Of a stretch of DNA of 64,000 bases, positions 35,519-49,200 are shown piece after piece. How positions within the stretch are numbered: the stretch's first letter is position 1; each line of letters starts with the position of its first letter. The stretch is taken from the NCBI GenBank assembly GCA_022577435.1, contig JAKOON010000006.1, positions 12,904,501-12,968,500 on the forward strand, written 5' to 3'. A model generated the notes under the pieces. It saw only the letters and a program-made list of their open reading frames with translations, made no database searches and had not been told where the DNA came from. This DNA is from Embiotoca jacksoni (taxonomy: Eukaryota; Chordata; Actinopteri; Embiotocidae). A program made the position numbers and the translations under genes.

Positions 35519-35978
35519 TAGGGGAACGGACGGGGGTGCCACTGGAGAATGATAAAGTAGTCACAAGACAGGTCAGTACATTCATTAACATCGTAGCAGC
35601 ATTTGTTAGTAAATACGGCTTGATTTGGCATCGACTTGGCAAAGCATAACCTAAACGTTCCCCTGCATATAATGTTTAAAGACGATCTTCATAAAGTATA
35701 TGGCGGTTAGTCACTAAATAAAAAGACAGCCGCCAGCCAAGTCATTTATTTAATAGAAATCAGCATGTTTGCCTCCATGGACTCACACTGAGGGCTCTGA
35801 TTCAGTAAAGGTGAGAAGGGGTGGGCGTACAGTGTATGAGATTTCCAAAGGAGGCGTCCAAGAGCTTCACACAATCACCAAGAAAGCTCAGAGAGGCAGG
35901 AGGGAGGAGAGAAAGTGGGAGGGAGAAGAGGAGGAAGCTAGAAAGAGTCAGGCCCTCGGACAGCAGGTGAGTGTGTGA
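35519..35978 (+). other. Two orphan exon-like segments
   Basis: Segment 1 (35511-35571) has acceptor CTGGCAAACCTTCAG and donor CAG/GTCAGT and reads MLGERTGVPLENDKVVTRQ. Segment 2 (about 35817-35969) starts after GATTCAGTAAAG, reads VRRGGRTVYEISKGGVQ onward through a Glu/Arg-rich stretch, and ends CAGCAG/GTGAGT. The phases agree, giving about 70 codons. I recognise no family. This could be the start of an unknown gene, lncRNA exons, or chance. Confidence 0.2.
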
Positions 35979-38900
35979 AGGCAGGAGATGACAGATGCTT
36001 CTGTCAGTGTTCCAACAGTCGCCGCTTTGTGGGAGCAGCGCAGATGCCTTCTCCCCCTCTCCCTCCATGACTTCCCTCCCTCTCATCCCTCCATCCCTCC
36101 CTTCCTCTCGACAGGCTGTGATGTGGGGATAACAAGACAGGAGCAGTCCTCTCAGCAGTAAAGTGACCACACTGGCACAGTACTACATGTGGACAGGGGA
36201 GGGGTGAGGTGATGGAGAGGTCCAGGCCTGAGCCCAAAGCTTAAGGAGGTCTCGGCGGCGATGGGGGTGGGGTTATAAATGTGGGGGTCAGTGTGCGAGG
36301 ACAGGGGAAGGGCTCTCTCGCTGGGCTGTGGGAACCAGCTGAGACATGGGGTCCATGGCGGTCCTGCCTGTGAGGAAAGCAGATGTTTTCACTCGGGGGT
36401 GTGCCAAGTTTGCAGAGCAACCTTCAGCTGCTTGGAGGTCAGGTCTTTAATAAGGGGGCTGGGCGCAGGACATTTTGGAGGCAAATGCTTCAACTTTGAT
36501 ACAACAACATATTAATTATAATGGTAGACCATAGGGCAGAGGGTTGTAGCGGAACATCCCACCCCACTGGTTTGGAGCCTCCATCAGGCTGACATTAGCC
36601 AAGACTTGCTGGCAGAATTACTGCTGTCCCAGCACTGGCCCTCTTTTTCAACCAGACCTCACTGATGCAGAGGCAGCAGTTTGGATTGGTGTAACCACAA
36701 CTGACTGTTATGTCTGAGGTGATATCCAAAAGTAACAGTTTATTTGGATTGAAAAAAACAAACAGCTCCTTAACCGCTGCCATAATTAATATTTTTATGT
36801 TATCATAGTTGCAATGATTAACCCACAGAGAATTAACATCCATTACTGCAGTCCCCCTCAGTGTAATGCAGCTTTTTAAAGCATTTCATCTCATTGTTTT
36901 CTGGTTTTATGACCCTCCCACTTTACTGTTTCTGTTGTCTCTCACCTCTGTTATCCTCTCATGCAGCAGGCAGCTAATTTCAGAAAGAAGAGTTTTAATA
37001 AACACATTGACTGGTTCCAGCCAAAACCAAACAATAGACAACATTGGCGACTACACCTAAAATAAGTACAAACATTGGACTGAAAATTAATTGTGTGGCC
37101 AGATATAGTCCAAATAAATTATGTTTTTGTGTCTGCTGGTAGTGTGAATAAACTATTTTATAAGGTGATAATATATGTCAATATCGTGTATCCAGGTTGA
37201 AGCAATATTTGAGATGTTAATTATTCAATTGACTCATAAAATAAACAAGTTGCCACCATTGCCAAATTCCACAAAAAGAAACACCCAAATATTGAGTCCA
37301 GTTTGTACTTTTACCCTCTTGTTTTGATTCACGTTAAAGCATGTAATACACCCATGAATCCATAAGAGGACATCATATCAGGGCCACATTTCGCTTTGTT
37401 TGGGCAGGAAAATAGTGTGTCTTAGGTTTAGTCACCAAAAAACATATGGTTGGCTTTAGGAGGACATCATAGTTTGGATTAAGTAAGTATGTACTTTTAC
37501 GTAACATAATGTCATATGTCACATGAGTCACTTAACCTTCTGTAAGTAAAATCATTGTATTTTTCACATGACCTCCTTCTTCGACTCTCATCATATATTC
37601 ATGTACTAATTACTGCTGGGCGAGGCAAAACGAGACACTGTCATGATATCTTCGAGTGGACTGATGGGTGTATTACACACTGTATGTGATACCGGACTGA
37701 TTGATTTACTATGCAACAAAGTCTAATCGCGTTGGCTTTCACCAAGGGTTGTAGAAACCTATTTTCAGCAAATAAGCTCACACAAGCCAACCGTTAACTG
37801 TCCTGAATGAAATGACAGAAGGTCAAAAATAAATGTGTATGTGATAAAGGCAGTTGAGTGGATATTGGACTACAAGGATGCTAATGCTGCTCGATTTTTC
37901 CTCCATAAATTAAGTAACTCTTTTACTTTTAGATTACTACCACTTACTTTTGTTGCTCTAAGATGTTTTGGAGACTCTCTTTTGCTTCTTTGTGAATAAT
38001 TCAACTATAAAAACAGTAACTCATTTTCAACTAACACGTCTTTTTTCAGTTCTTCTGTTTTTCTTAGTGTGGTGATAAAGGACATTTTGAAAGACTGTGA
38101 GGCTGCATGAAATAGGACAATTAGTTTCATCATGGAGCCACAACGATTACAAAAAAAGTGGTCGTAGACTCTTATCACTTCCCAGCCCGATGAGTTAAGA
38201 AGGCAGTTTCACCTCATCTCAACCTTTGCATTGATTTTTGAGAGAGTGGGAGATCTGGGGATTACTTTGGAGAGCAGCAATGAAGACCTAGCTTATTGGG
38301 TCTTTTTTGTATTTGGCAAATGGGCTTGACAAAGATGGAGGAGACAAAATCTAGGGCTTACAGCTGCGGCACCCAATCGGGGGAACTTGAAAGCAGCGCT
38401 GGGATGGGAAGCTGGGAGACAGGGTACCTCATTTAGGAATTGTGCATTTGGACAGGGGGCATAGGGAAATGCTTAAAGTAAACCACAGAGGCCCCAACAA
38501 TCGTCAAGAATTGAGACATTTTAAACCTTTAACGGGGGACTGTGATCAAAGCGGCAGCGGATCCTCACTTGAGTGTGAAAGAGGAACCGGAGGGAACAGA
38601 GGGGATTGGGGGGATCACGGGAGGTTGAAAACGTAAAATCAGCACATTAGCTTTATAAGGGCATCAGAATATAGATGATCTAGGGATCATTGGACCCATG
38701 GGGAACCAAAGAGAATCCAGCATGTACCAAGCTGAGCGGAGGAAAAAATGAGGCCACTGCTGACAGAAAAGCCTTCCTTATCAAAGATGCAGTTAGTATG
38801 GGAATAATGTTACTCAATTCCCATAGAAAATAACTTCATACACAAGTTTTATTTGAAAACTGTAACATTATCTTTATAGATAAGTTGCCACTCTCTAAGT

Positions 38901-39120
38901 TAGATCCACATTGCCAGTCTGCTGCTCTCATATCAAACTTTTGTCTAAGGTTCACTTGCAAAGTCACTCACAACTCTGACCCTCATTTCATCTAATCAGA
39001 GAGCGTGTGAGAGAGCTGTCTATACAACAGTTCATCCCTACGCTCCTCTTTGCTTTATTTTATGATCTATTACCCACCCTCCAGGTATGGACCTCACGTT
39101 TCGTTCCCTGTTTAAACCCA
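35979..39120. other. Intergenic; includes a possible repeat at 37480-37690
   Basis: Purine/pyrimidine-rich tracts lie at 35880-36110. The segment 37480-37690 shares words (ACATAATG, GGCAAAACGAGACACTG, AGTGGACTGATGGG) with 52180-52410, as expected for two old copies of one dispersed repeat. No coding exon is supported. Confidence 0.4.
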
Positions 39121-39125
39121 CCTTA

Positions 39126-39183
39126 AAGACTGGGGAAGAACTGGACTAATTTACACAAATTAGTCCAGTTCTTCCCCAATCTT
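39126..39183. repeat. Near-perfect 26-of-27-bp inverted repeat, 4-nt loop
   Basis: Arms 39131-39152 and 39157-39178 are perfect 22-bp reverse complements (core GGGGAAGAACTGGACTAAT) around the loop ACAC. After one mismatch, AAGA (39126-39129) pairs with TCTT (39180-39183). The transcribed hairpin would have no internal bulge apart from that mismatch. Confidence 0.95.
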
Positions 39184-39759
39184 GCTGCTCCCTCTCCCAG
39201 TCGCAGGGCTAATTCAGAGGAGCACTAGCTCTGAGTAGCAGGGGTTCTTGCTATGCTGAATTATAAATCAAAGAGCACTTACATAAAACCACTTGCTAAT
39301 TACACGCTCACTTCACTCCTTTTTCTCCTTACCATGTCACTTTGGACTGGCTATGCTCACTGGGAGGTCGGGGAAGGTACAGAAACCTGAGATAAGCACG
39401 TCTAAGTGACCAAGCGAAGAAGATGGCAGCAATTATTTTCCTGTGATTATTATGTGCTACGTTGATGTTAATGCCCACCACTTGGGCTCTGTCCTTGATA
39501 TGTGCTCCCCAGGTAATATACCAAGAACAGTTCAAAAGCAGCTCTTGCATCTCTTCCCTTCTCCACTTTCAGGCTCAAGATATTTTTATCTGTGAAATCC
39601 CTCCTCTCCTGCACTGTATTTGTGACTTCCTCATCCTCTTCATGTCCTCTGAGTGTCATTCTCTGCCCCCCCTCGTCTGTGAGGCAAACCAATTTATCAC
39701 CGGCCAAAGTAGGGCCTTCACTTTGTCTGTTTTGGAGGCTTTCCCTCCATAAGCTGCTC

Positions 39760-40260
39760 TCCTAATGAAAGGGAGTGCCGCGTCCCGGCCAGTCCACGGA
39801 GACTCGAAGGGGCAAGAAGTCCAGTTCCAAGACCAACGTGGGGAAGTAATTACCCCTCTGGTGGACCGCTGAGAGGCGCCCCGCCAGCCGGCCAGAGCAA
39901 CTCACACACTGCGGACGTTCACTTATAGGCCTGTGGCCCGGCTCTCATTGAAAGGCCCCTGAACCTGGATGTCATATAACCCGGATGGGGGTGATGCAAA
40001 GGGGTCGACTCAGTGTGCCTTGGCCTGGGTAGTCGGTATTGGCGAAAGGACTGAAGGACCGGTGCCAAATTCAGCAGAGCAGAGGAGAAAATGGGGAGAT
40101 GGAAGAGGAGGGGCTTTGACAGGAAGAGGAATGAACTGTCAGGGAGAGATAAATAACGAGGGGAAAGCGGGCAGCAGGTGACCCGCGGCAGGGCTGCCTC
40201 GTAGGGACAGTGACCGGCTGACCTCCGGGCTGGCTCTCGTGGGGGCCACCCACTGGTCAC
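39760..40260. promoter_or_regulatory. Candidate conserved non-coding element, CpG-containing
   Basis: This block is GC-richer than its surroundings, with many CpGs, a GTAATTACCC site and no tandem repeats or coherent open frame. It stands out from the AT-rich flanks. Its regulatory nature is inference from composition only. Confidence 0.3.
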
Positions 40261-40474
40261 CTACATCTACACTGTCACATCACACAAGAGGCTGGGGGTG
40301 GGTGATGCATGACAGACTACAGAGAAGCATCGCCGGCAGACTGCTTTTAGAAAAGAAATGAAATCTTTTTTAAGATGAAAAGCTCCAGCCAGAGGAGGAG
40401 CTTTAGGTCAAGAAATTGGAGCACAGATACCACTCTGCTCTTTTTTTTAATTGTGGCCCAGAAACAACTTTTAC

Positions 40475-40620
40475 AGACTTGAGCGTACATTTACTCAAGT
40501 ACTGCGCAGGGGTACAAATCTGAGGTACTTTTACTTGGCTGTTTCCATTTTGTGCCACCTTTTATTAGTTACTTTAAAATGAGAGAATGAGCAAATATCC
40601 AATCCAGTTGTCACATTACA
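40475..40620. repeat. Degenerate dispersed repeat (TTTACTCAAGTACT type)
   Basis: The words TACATTTACTCAAGTACTG and GAGGTACTTTTACTTGGCTG resemble a teleost repeat also seen in degraded form at 1-130, 22.1-22.6 and 58.6 kb. No clear boundaries are visible. Confidence 0.4.
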
Positions 40621-42191
40621 TATAATTTCCACAACTCTTTAAACCCACAGAATCTTCAAATTTGACTTAAAAACATCACACAGTCTTCACACAAACGATA
40701 ACCTGATGTTTCTGGAGCTGAGGGTCCATAAATTTAAGAGCTGACTTATCCTGTAAAAACTCCCTCTGGCTGTTTTTATCCCCTTCTCTACTTTTTTCAT
40801 CATGAATCAGTGTCTGAGTTTCTAATGTAATTTACTTCAGTGAGTTGCCTGGGATGCCCATCATTCTCTCTATCTGTTCCTGGTGGTATTGATCCTCCTC
40901 TCTGACCAATTTGAGATCTGCCTCCGCAGGAGCTGTTGCATCCATATCTGCACCACTGGACCAAACCCAGCTTTCGTCCAGTGACAACAGAGCTTCTTCA
41001 CTTACGATATCAGATGAAGTGGATTTTAGATTTCCACTGACTCTGTAGTTTCCAAACTACACTAAATTGCTGAATAAAATGATCTCATGTGATGTGAACT
41101 TATCTTATACTCTATTGTTTGTTAAGGCAGAATCATATAATTGTATGACTGTTTTAATTAACTGCTAAAAATAGTCCCCAACACACAATTTATCCCCCTA
41201 TTAATGACATTAAAAATACAGTGTCCAGCTGTTTTGACATGCTTACTCAGTTTTAGAATGTATTTAAAAATGAAAGCATATCAATGCAACCCATTTTTAT
41301 TTTTACATTTTAGCTATATTCATTAGACACCATTTTTTCCACTAATATATATAAATTGGCTTGGCGGCGGAGAGAAGCAAAAAACATCTTTGGTTTTAGT
41401 CTTGATAACAACAAATGTATAGATTATGTCCATCCTTTTCATGTTATTGTCACATAAATATATATTAAATACCCAGGATATTTCTGAAGATTGTCACTGC
41501 TGTTGTTTTAATAGCAGATATTTAAAACTGGTGCCTCCTTTTCGTACAGACAAAACCAAGAAAACTGATGTATTAGAAGACAATGTGCTAATTTAAATAG
41601 GTTTATGATTTGTTAGGTCTTAAATATTAACCGCAGGCTCTGATGTTTACTGAAGCAGGATTCCTTTCCCCCCTGTTCATACTGGGTTTTACAGTAAGAT
41701 ACCCTTTCCTATGTGCTCCTAAATGATCTATTTGATTTGATTAAACTTTGAAATATATTTTTGTAGAGAACAAGAATTGCTCATTTCAGGCCCCTAAAAC
41801 AAACACAAGAAGGCGGAAAGAATCTCCCAATATCCAGTATGACCAATGGGAGGGAACATGAAGGAACCCATCTATCAACCTTTTAAAAATCCCTGTTAAT
41901 TTCCTTCAGCCTTTTGGAAGGTTCCTGGTATTTTTTTTTTTTTTTTTTTTACTGTAAAAGGTGTCAACAGAGAAGCAATTTAAAGGCACAGACTGATTAA
42001 TTAAATTTGATGGGACACAGTGAGTAATCTGATTTCCTGTTGGATCAATGCAAGAGGATCCAGGAGAATTGTAGCCTTAATTTGGCTCTCGTTCACAGTC
42101 TTGATTAGGCCATAGTTTGTGGTCTGAGAGGGCCCGTGGGAAACCGTGTCTCTATAGTAAGAAAAGAGGGCCCAGTTGAGAAGTTTATGAT

Positions 42192-42199
42192 TGTGTGTA

Positions 42200-42277
<78 letters not shown>
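42192..42277. repeat. (TG)n microsatellite
   Basis: TG array with two TA interruptions, about 40 units. The Thr-His and Cys-Val frames over it are not genes. Confidence 0.95.
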
Positions 42278-42281
<4 letters not shown>

Positions 42282-45200
42282 AGAAAGTATGTTTGTGAAT
42301 GGGGCTCCTTGCACTCCTCCAAACACGCCCATGCCCATGGCAATCAAATGAATCCTATCTCATAATAGTCAGGGGTTCTGGCCTGAGGAGAGGTGACAGC
42401 AGGCCAGGCTGGAGTCGTCATGGCGATGGCCCATGCAGAAAGTCGATACTTGGTGGGAAGGGGAATTGAGGGGAGGGAGCAGAGCAAGGGTTGAAGGAAG
42501 AGCCGATCAATTTTGCTGTTTGATCTTGCACAGGCTCTGAATAAATGTATATTTTAAGATGTCTTTTTTCCCTCTCTCTCTGCGCAAACATTGACATTTT
42601 TCATGTTGATTCTTGACTTTTGTGGATAGAGACTTGATTTTATCCAACATCTTGGACTTGTTATTCCTGCAGTGGTTTTCCTGTGCTTCTGCTGCCCGGC
42701 TGAGGTGGCTGGGTGTGTGCAGGGCTCTGAAGATTGTGGTTACGATGAGGTACGCTCTTTTTGGCATCCCAATCTGGTCACTGTCCACCACCACATACAC
42801 ATGAACACATCTCTTCACGCCATCCACAACCAGACAAAGCCACCTGAAATCACACTATCAAACAACAGTTGCCTCTCCATCAGTGACTCATTCACTTCTG
42901 ACCACACAGGTAAAGATACTCAGTGGTGGATTATGTTTGAGCACGACACAAACTTTACCTACTTCTTGCTTACAGTTGGAGCTGAAGACACAAGCAGGAG
43001 AAAAGACAAATATTATTTTTTTATTCAAGGCTCACTGATGCAAGAGTGACGTAAAATGCTCCAATGCTTGGACAGTGCCAAATACCAATGCACAAATGGT
43101 AAACAGTTGAGTTGCATTGAGTTGCGTTCAGCTCCAGTGGTGCTATCAGACAAATTGTATGAATGGTGATGATACAATAAATAAAAACGTCCTACCGGCC
43201 TGAGTGAGGCTTTTGGTTGTATGCGCTGTCACTATTTACTACTGTGGTCGTCTTCTCATACAGTCTATTGTGGTCGTCTGTTTCAAATAACTTGAATGGA
43301 TCACTACAAGCCTGTTTACTTCCATACTTTTCCTGTGTGGGTACAAAAGATTAAATCTGAGTTCATAAAGACATTCATGGTCTTTGGGTTTAAAATATAC
43401 CTCCACACGGTGCCAAAGGTCTAGGAGGATTTGGCCCATTTAAAGCCCTCTCTTACTCCATGGCTATCCATGCTCCATCCCCTGCTCCCTGAAGTCCTTC
43501 CTGTCCTTGATCTGGTTTAAAGAACAGACTCTGCTGTAATAATTATGATTTTATCTCATTTAACATCACTGGATTAAAGTGTTTCAAGGTTGGACAGATT
43601 GGAAATAAAGAGGGATTTGAGAGAGAGTAAATGAATTCTGTCAATTGGACTTGTGTCTAAATTATTTATTGTCTGTATGATATTAAAGCTATGTGGTGAT
43701 TACCAATTTAAATGTCTTAAGGGGGGGAGGGGGGGCTTTATTACGTTCCATACAGGCTGTATAAAAGAAAAAGAAAAAGAAAACTGCTACTTTTCAGGCC
43801 ATGCCTCTGTAATGTGTGTTCAAAAGGCATATTTATTCCCTTGTTGCTTCAGTAGCATAAATAATAAATCGGACTGGGTGTGAAACTGTTTTTTTTTTGT
43901 TTTTTTTTAAATGCATCATAAGCGCTGCAACACTCAATATGAGATCAAATGAAATTACATAAGTTAAAGGAGCATGTGATCTCAACAGTGGTAATCAAGG
44001 CACTTTCATTCAGGTTGCAGAGATGTTACAGATTTTAAGGATGTTTTTGAAAAAAAAGAAGCTTTTCTTACCCCTGTCCAGTCACATTGATGCAATGTTT
44101 TCATAAATAAAACAAATGTATGATAGTAAATGCACAGGTCTTTATTTCAAACTTAATTTCTATACAACACAAGGGAATCTTTGTATGAAAACAGTCTCAC
44201 TTTGACTCACAGGTCTTTTGACATAAACCTAAAATACAACAACTAAATGGATCTTTCTTTCCTCTACTGCTGTTTCGAATGTCCAGAATAAACATAAGTG
44301 AGAAGACCTTGAAGTGCTCAGAAATGGAAAATGTAACATCTGCAAATTCCATGACCAGTGGACAAACTCTGTCTGCTGACGAAGCTCATGTGATGTGTTT
44401 GAAGCCTCATAACAACTACGAAATGGAACTTAGTTTAGTGGTGAGGCTGTTTAAAGTTACTGTTTTGTGCTGCTGTTAAAGTTTAGTTTTAAATTACTGT
44501 GTATGATCAAGTAAAAGTGGTGATCGCAACAACAAAGTGAAAGTACATAAATAGATAATATTATCAAGAGAGCATCAAGTAAACGTATCTTGTCAGCTCA
44601 TCCTTTGTTTTACATGTAAAATCTTTATATGTAAATTATCTTGCTTATAAAACAACGTGTATCAATGGTAAAAAAAAAGTCCTCAATAATGTAGAGACAT
44701 AGATGTATAAATTCACGTAAAATACTGAGAGGAAAATGAGGAAATAAAGTACAAGTAGGCCAACATGAAATATGTTGTTAAGTACTAGATTTACTTACAA
44801 CTGGCATACACACCGAATATTTAGATAAAAAGCTACTAAAAAAATACATGGAATAATGTATTCTTTTTCATCTATCAGTCAAACTCCCCAACTATATCTG
44901 TGAATTTAATTCAAAACAATATGGACACAAAAATTAAGGATTTATCCTTTAATCAGTATTTCACTTTGACAGTACCTCCAGAGAATGTTAGTGTGTGTGT
45001 ATATGTGTGTGTGTGCATTTTATTCCACCAAAAGACTTAAATCTCTTGTGCAATTGAATTTTAAGGCAAGGTAATAAAACTGAATGATCCGCACCTAGAG
45101 GAATATTTGACAGACGCAGAGAACCGAGGTGCTTATGGGATTCCACTCTGTCAATATGGATCTTAATACTACTCAGCCTTTCCATTTTATGCAGGCTCAG

Positions 45201-45202
45201 TG

Positions 45203-45235
<33 letters not shown>
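45201..45235. repeat. Short (TG)n microsatellite
   Basis: About 17 TG units with one CG interruption. Shorter GT tracts lie nearby at 44990-45015 and 45311-45320. Confidence 0.9.
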
Positions 45236-45339
45236 TCAAGTTTTCACCTCCTTTCTGGGAAATACTCTCCTCAACCGTATTGTGTTTGGTATTCTACTGT
45301 TCACAGCTTAGTGTGTGTGTATGTTAGTGTGTTTTTGCG

Positions 45340-46260
45340 TGTAAAGGATCCTCATAGGAGCTGCAGTGGACCATAGTGTGCGACCTGCACCGGCCCTCAG
45401 CAGCAGACTGTGAGCTAATAACACAGCAGCGGAGCCTGCAGGACTGCCTGTGTGTCGGCCCCTGTGCACCGCGGTGCCAGCATGCAGCGGCTCTCCCCTG
45501 CCTGACCCCATGACCTAGGCCTGAGCTAATGAGCAGGCAGGACGGCCGAGCTGGGGCCTTCCAGCAGCTGAGTGTTACTGCAGATTCCAGATGATGACAT
45601 TCGTCCTCATCACTGAAAGAATGTGATTCAGATTGAATACTTTAGTCTAGAAATCACAAGAGGCTGCAGGTAAACATGCAAAATCATATGGGTTTGCACA
45701 TGCACACACACAGCATGCAAACATATTGAGGACAGCCACATTAATAATTCACTAACATTAATTATGACATGCCTGTATCTCAGTTTGGTGCCATTGCTAA
45801 GGGCATGTTAATGCGACTGTCTGTGAGGACTACCCCTTTCTTTTCCTTCTCTCGCCATCCTCTTCCCCCTTTGCGGGATGAGCCACTGCTACCAGCCAGC
45901 CACAGCCACAGGGATCTAATTAACACAACATAAATTATGGCATGCTGATAAAGCAGTCACTGGTGCCTTCATAGGGCAGCACGCCCCTGTGCTTGCTTTC
46001 ACCGTCCACACAGCAGAGCAACGAGGCCGACTGTGCTCACTTGGAAGAGCGAGCCTGTTTTGCTTGCGTGCAGAGGTGTGGGAAATAGCTGTGTGTGTGT
46101 GTTTGTGTGTGTGCGTCCGTGCGTGCGTGCGTGTTTGTGTGTGTGTGTGTGTGTTAGTGCGAGTCAATTATTTGGCCGATGCCACCTCAGTGAGGGTGTG
46201 ATTAACTCTAGCCCAGCAGTTCACTGAGAGCGTGATAATTACTGCTCCACACATTTTCAT
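45340..46260. promoter_or_regulatory. Candidate conserved non-coding block
   Basis: GC-richer sequence (45345-45600) is followed by homeodomain-like TAAT sites: CATTAATAATTCAC, ATTAATTATGACATGCC near 45750-45770, and TCTAATTAACAC with AAATTATGGCATGC near 45915-45945. The two ATTATG(A/G)CATGC words form an internal near-repeat. A GT/CG tract (46091-46155) interrupts the block. No open frame is coherent. The enhancer nature is inferred. Confidence 0.3.
46091..46155. repeat. (TG)n with CG interruptions
   Basis: Alternating purine-pyrimidine tract of TG and CG dinucleotides. It has Z-DNA-type alternation and no coding value. Confidence 0.9.
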
Positions 46261-49200
46261 ATTTTCAGTCCAGACTGGCCGTCCTTCCATAGATTTTAGG
46301 CCTCATAAGGTTTTAGGCATCATCTCACTAAACGATAAGGAAAGCCATGTTCACTTTTGAATATGAATCAGGAGACAGTTTTTTTTCTTTAAACATTTTT
46401 TTTCATAGGCATAGACTGATATCACTCTTGTGTGTATCTTAGTATATAACTATTTCTTGCTCGGTGAACTGACTCCCTGGAGTCTCTGCTGGTCGCCTGG
46501 CAACCTCACAATGATGTCACGGCTCCAAGAACTTAATGCACTCGGCAAAGAGCTAGTCAGACACACAACTCGAAAACCAAAACTTGTCATCTTGACACTT
46601 ACTGTATGAATCAGTCAAACAAGATGAAACATGAGATCACCAAATACTTGCATTTTATTTACAGTGCAAAACAACGCACATGCCCATATTTACATTAAAC
46701 AGATTTTAGGTTCTTTGATTGTTCAGCCTACCACACTGGGCATGTTCAACATTCACTTAAATAATATGTACCTATCTTTTAATATCACCTGTAACCTGAT
46801 GCTTTAGCAAAATTCACGCAAAATAATATTTTCCAAATATCATTCCAGTCATTTTCAGTGTCCGCATGTATTAACACTGCAGCCATTCTGAGTAAATCTC
46901 AAACCAGCATACAATGCAATGTGCACACAAAAGATGTCAAAACATAAACACAGTGTAATATTAAACTCACACAATTTCTTTTACTCATGTGCCATCATGG
47001 AGAACGCCAAGGTTGAATACTCAGGGTTATGTGGAGAAAAAAACCCTTTCTGATAAATCTCTAAGTAAAATCTTTCTGTTCCCCAATCCAAAAAAGAAGT
47101 ACTTGTATTTATTCTACACTTTAGACACCTGAGTGCGCTGCTGGAGTGAGAGTCACAGTATGTTGTAGGATTTAAAAAAAAAGTAAATATCTGTATTTGT
47201 GTCCACTGAGACACTCCTACACAGGCTTGTTCCTACTCTTGGACAGTGAGCAAAGATGGTCAGATTCTCAAACAACAGTGACAATGCAAACATCTGAGTC
47301 AGTCCCAGATGTTTGTTGTATCATTAAAAAAAACATCCATCCACACTGGAAACATAGTGACAGTATTCCTCTGTGGGTTTATTGCACTCCTTTTGAAGCC
47401 ATGCTATTGTTCCTTGTAATCCTGTGAAACTTGTCTTACTGTTGAACATGTAATAAAAAAAAGAGAAGATAATCTCTTGTGGTGTATTTGTGCAAGTGTT
47501 TCTGTCATCATTGTCCTCTTTCCAAGAGCTGCTGCTTTAACTTGACCCCACAAAAACATAAGGCCACTTCACCTTCAAAAAGATATATTAATGTTGCTAT
47601 GATAAAGCCTACCATGCTGGGACGGGGGAATTCACAGTAAAATCAGAATGGCCCAAACAGCCAGTGTAACCTCCCCTGAAAACACTTCTAAATTGATGTT
47701 GAGCAGCTCGGCTCCGGAGGAAAACATGTTAGATTATTGCATTACTGCAGGTTAAAATTCAAAAAGGAAGAAATGGGATTCACTGACCGGTAAAATGATG
47801 TCTCAAGAAAGTGATATTTTTTTTTCTTTCCCTGAGCCTCTCCAAAGTTAAAGCAGTGCCATGCACTTTTCATGTCTGTCAGGCCAGTAAAAATTCAGCT
47901 CAAGTTCAACACAGTGGGATTATTGCACTTTAATGTATTTCAAGTGTTGAGGAAAAGTGTAGTGAGTAGTGTCTGCAGGGCTGGTTGACAACCGTCTGTT
48001 TCTCAAGCTTTCTGTAGGAAGGCATCGCACGGCAAACACAACTGCCGGTGTTTACCTGCAACCGAGGAATACTGTGACAAAAAAATAAGGTGGTACATTT
48101 TATATGTACACAGCCATTTAAATAAATGAGGTAGTCATTAGTATGTTTTTCCACAAATTGTGTAGCTGTTACTTTTATTGTTATACGTTGTATAATAAAC
48201 ACGAGACTTTAGATATTTTTGCATAAAGGTCCAGGTCAGCCCACACTCTTTTGAAATACTGCTGCTGGTGTGGTTTCACCGTCTTCCCAAGGATGCCGGC
48301 AGCTGTCCCAGAATCCAGTGTGCCTGGGGCAGACTGGTGACCCATCAGTGCTTCCTGTCAGCGACAGCGGGGAGCCAATCAAACACGGTGCAAAGAGGCT
48401 GACCCTTGGGTGAGCATGGCAGTGGATCGTGGGTTTAAGGTAGCAGAAACGTTTTAAAATCAATGTCAAGAGAAAATTTGGTGTATATATGAAAAGAGTT
48501 GTTAAAAACTATATCCTTATTTATGAGGAGTTGAATAAGCAACAGTTTTAGAACTGCATTGTATTTGTTCAGCTGTTAATTATTACAATTGTTTTCTTGT
48601 TGGTATAATCGGGTCTGGGGACAAAACTGTCAGTTGTGCAAAGATACAATTTTGATGGAAGACAATAGGGGCTAAAAACTTTCTTCAGAAAAAAAAGGCC
48701 CATGTCAACCATTAGGTAGCGCTACAATAAAGGTCAATGCATTTGTGTAAATAACTTATGAACTGTAGATCACTTATTTTAAATGCTTTATGTCCACATT
48801 TTCCTTAGATGCTGATATAGGCCACACCCATTTCTGACAGTAATTTTCTTTTACTGGACCAAATATGCAAAATCCACCTTTTTGGAACTGGTGTTGCTTT
48901 ATTTTGTAATTAGCCTGATTCCAAACCTCTGAATTGCATGGAAACATCTATAATCCTTTTTGCATTTTTTATTCAACCTTTCTTTAACCTAGAAAGCATT
49001 ACATAGATCAAAAGTCTACTTTTAAAAAGCAATGTAAGTCTCCTTGGATAATTAGCAACAACTCCTGGTGCTGCATGTTTTTGGAGCCTTGAACAAAACA
49101 ATAATAATATTGAAAAAAAATGTGCATGACTGGGAGCAGGCTTGGGAGTATATGGACAGAAGAAATAGAGAAGACAGCGAGGCAGTGGTCGATAAACTTA

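Larger units (their letters stand above)
40621..45330. other. Intergenic, no gene recognised
   Basis: AT-rich sequence with poly-T at 41930-41951 and a long GT array at 42192-42277. A GC-richer stretch at 42050-42440 around the array could be a non-coding element. The open frame 42672-43049 has no recognisable domain. Nothing else can be supported. Confidence 0.45.

Noticed and set aside
42672..43049. 125-codon plus-strand open frame
   Set aside because: No recognisable domain, mixed composition and an opposing open frame on the other strand; most likely chance.
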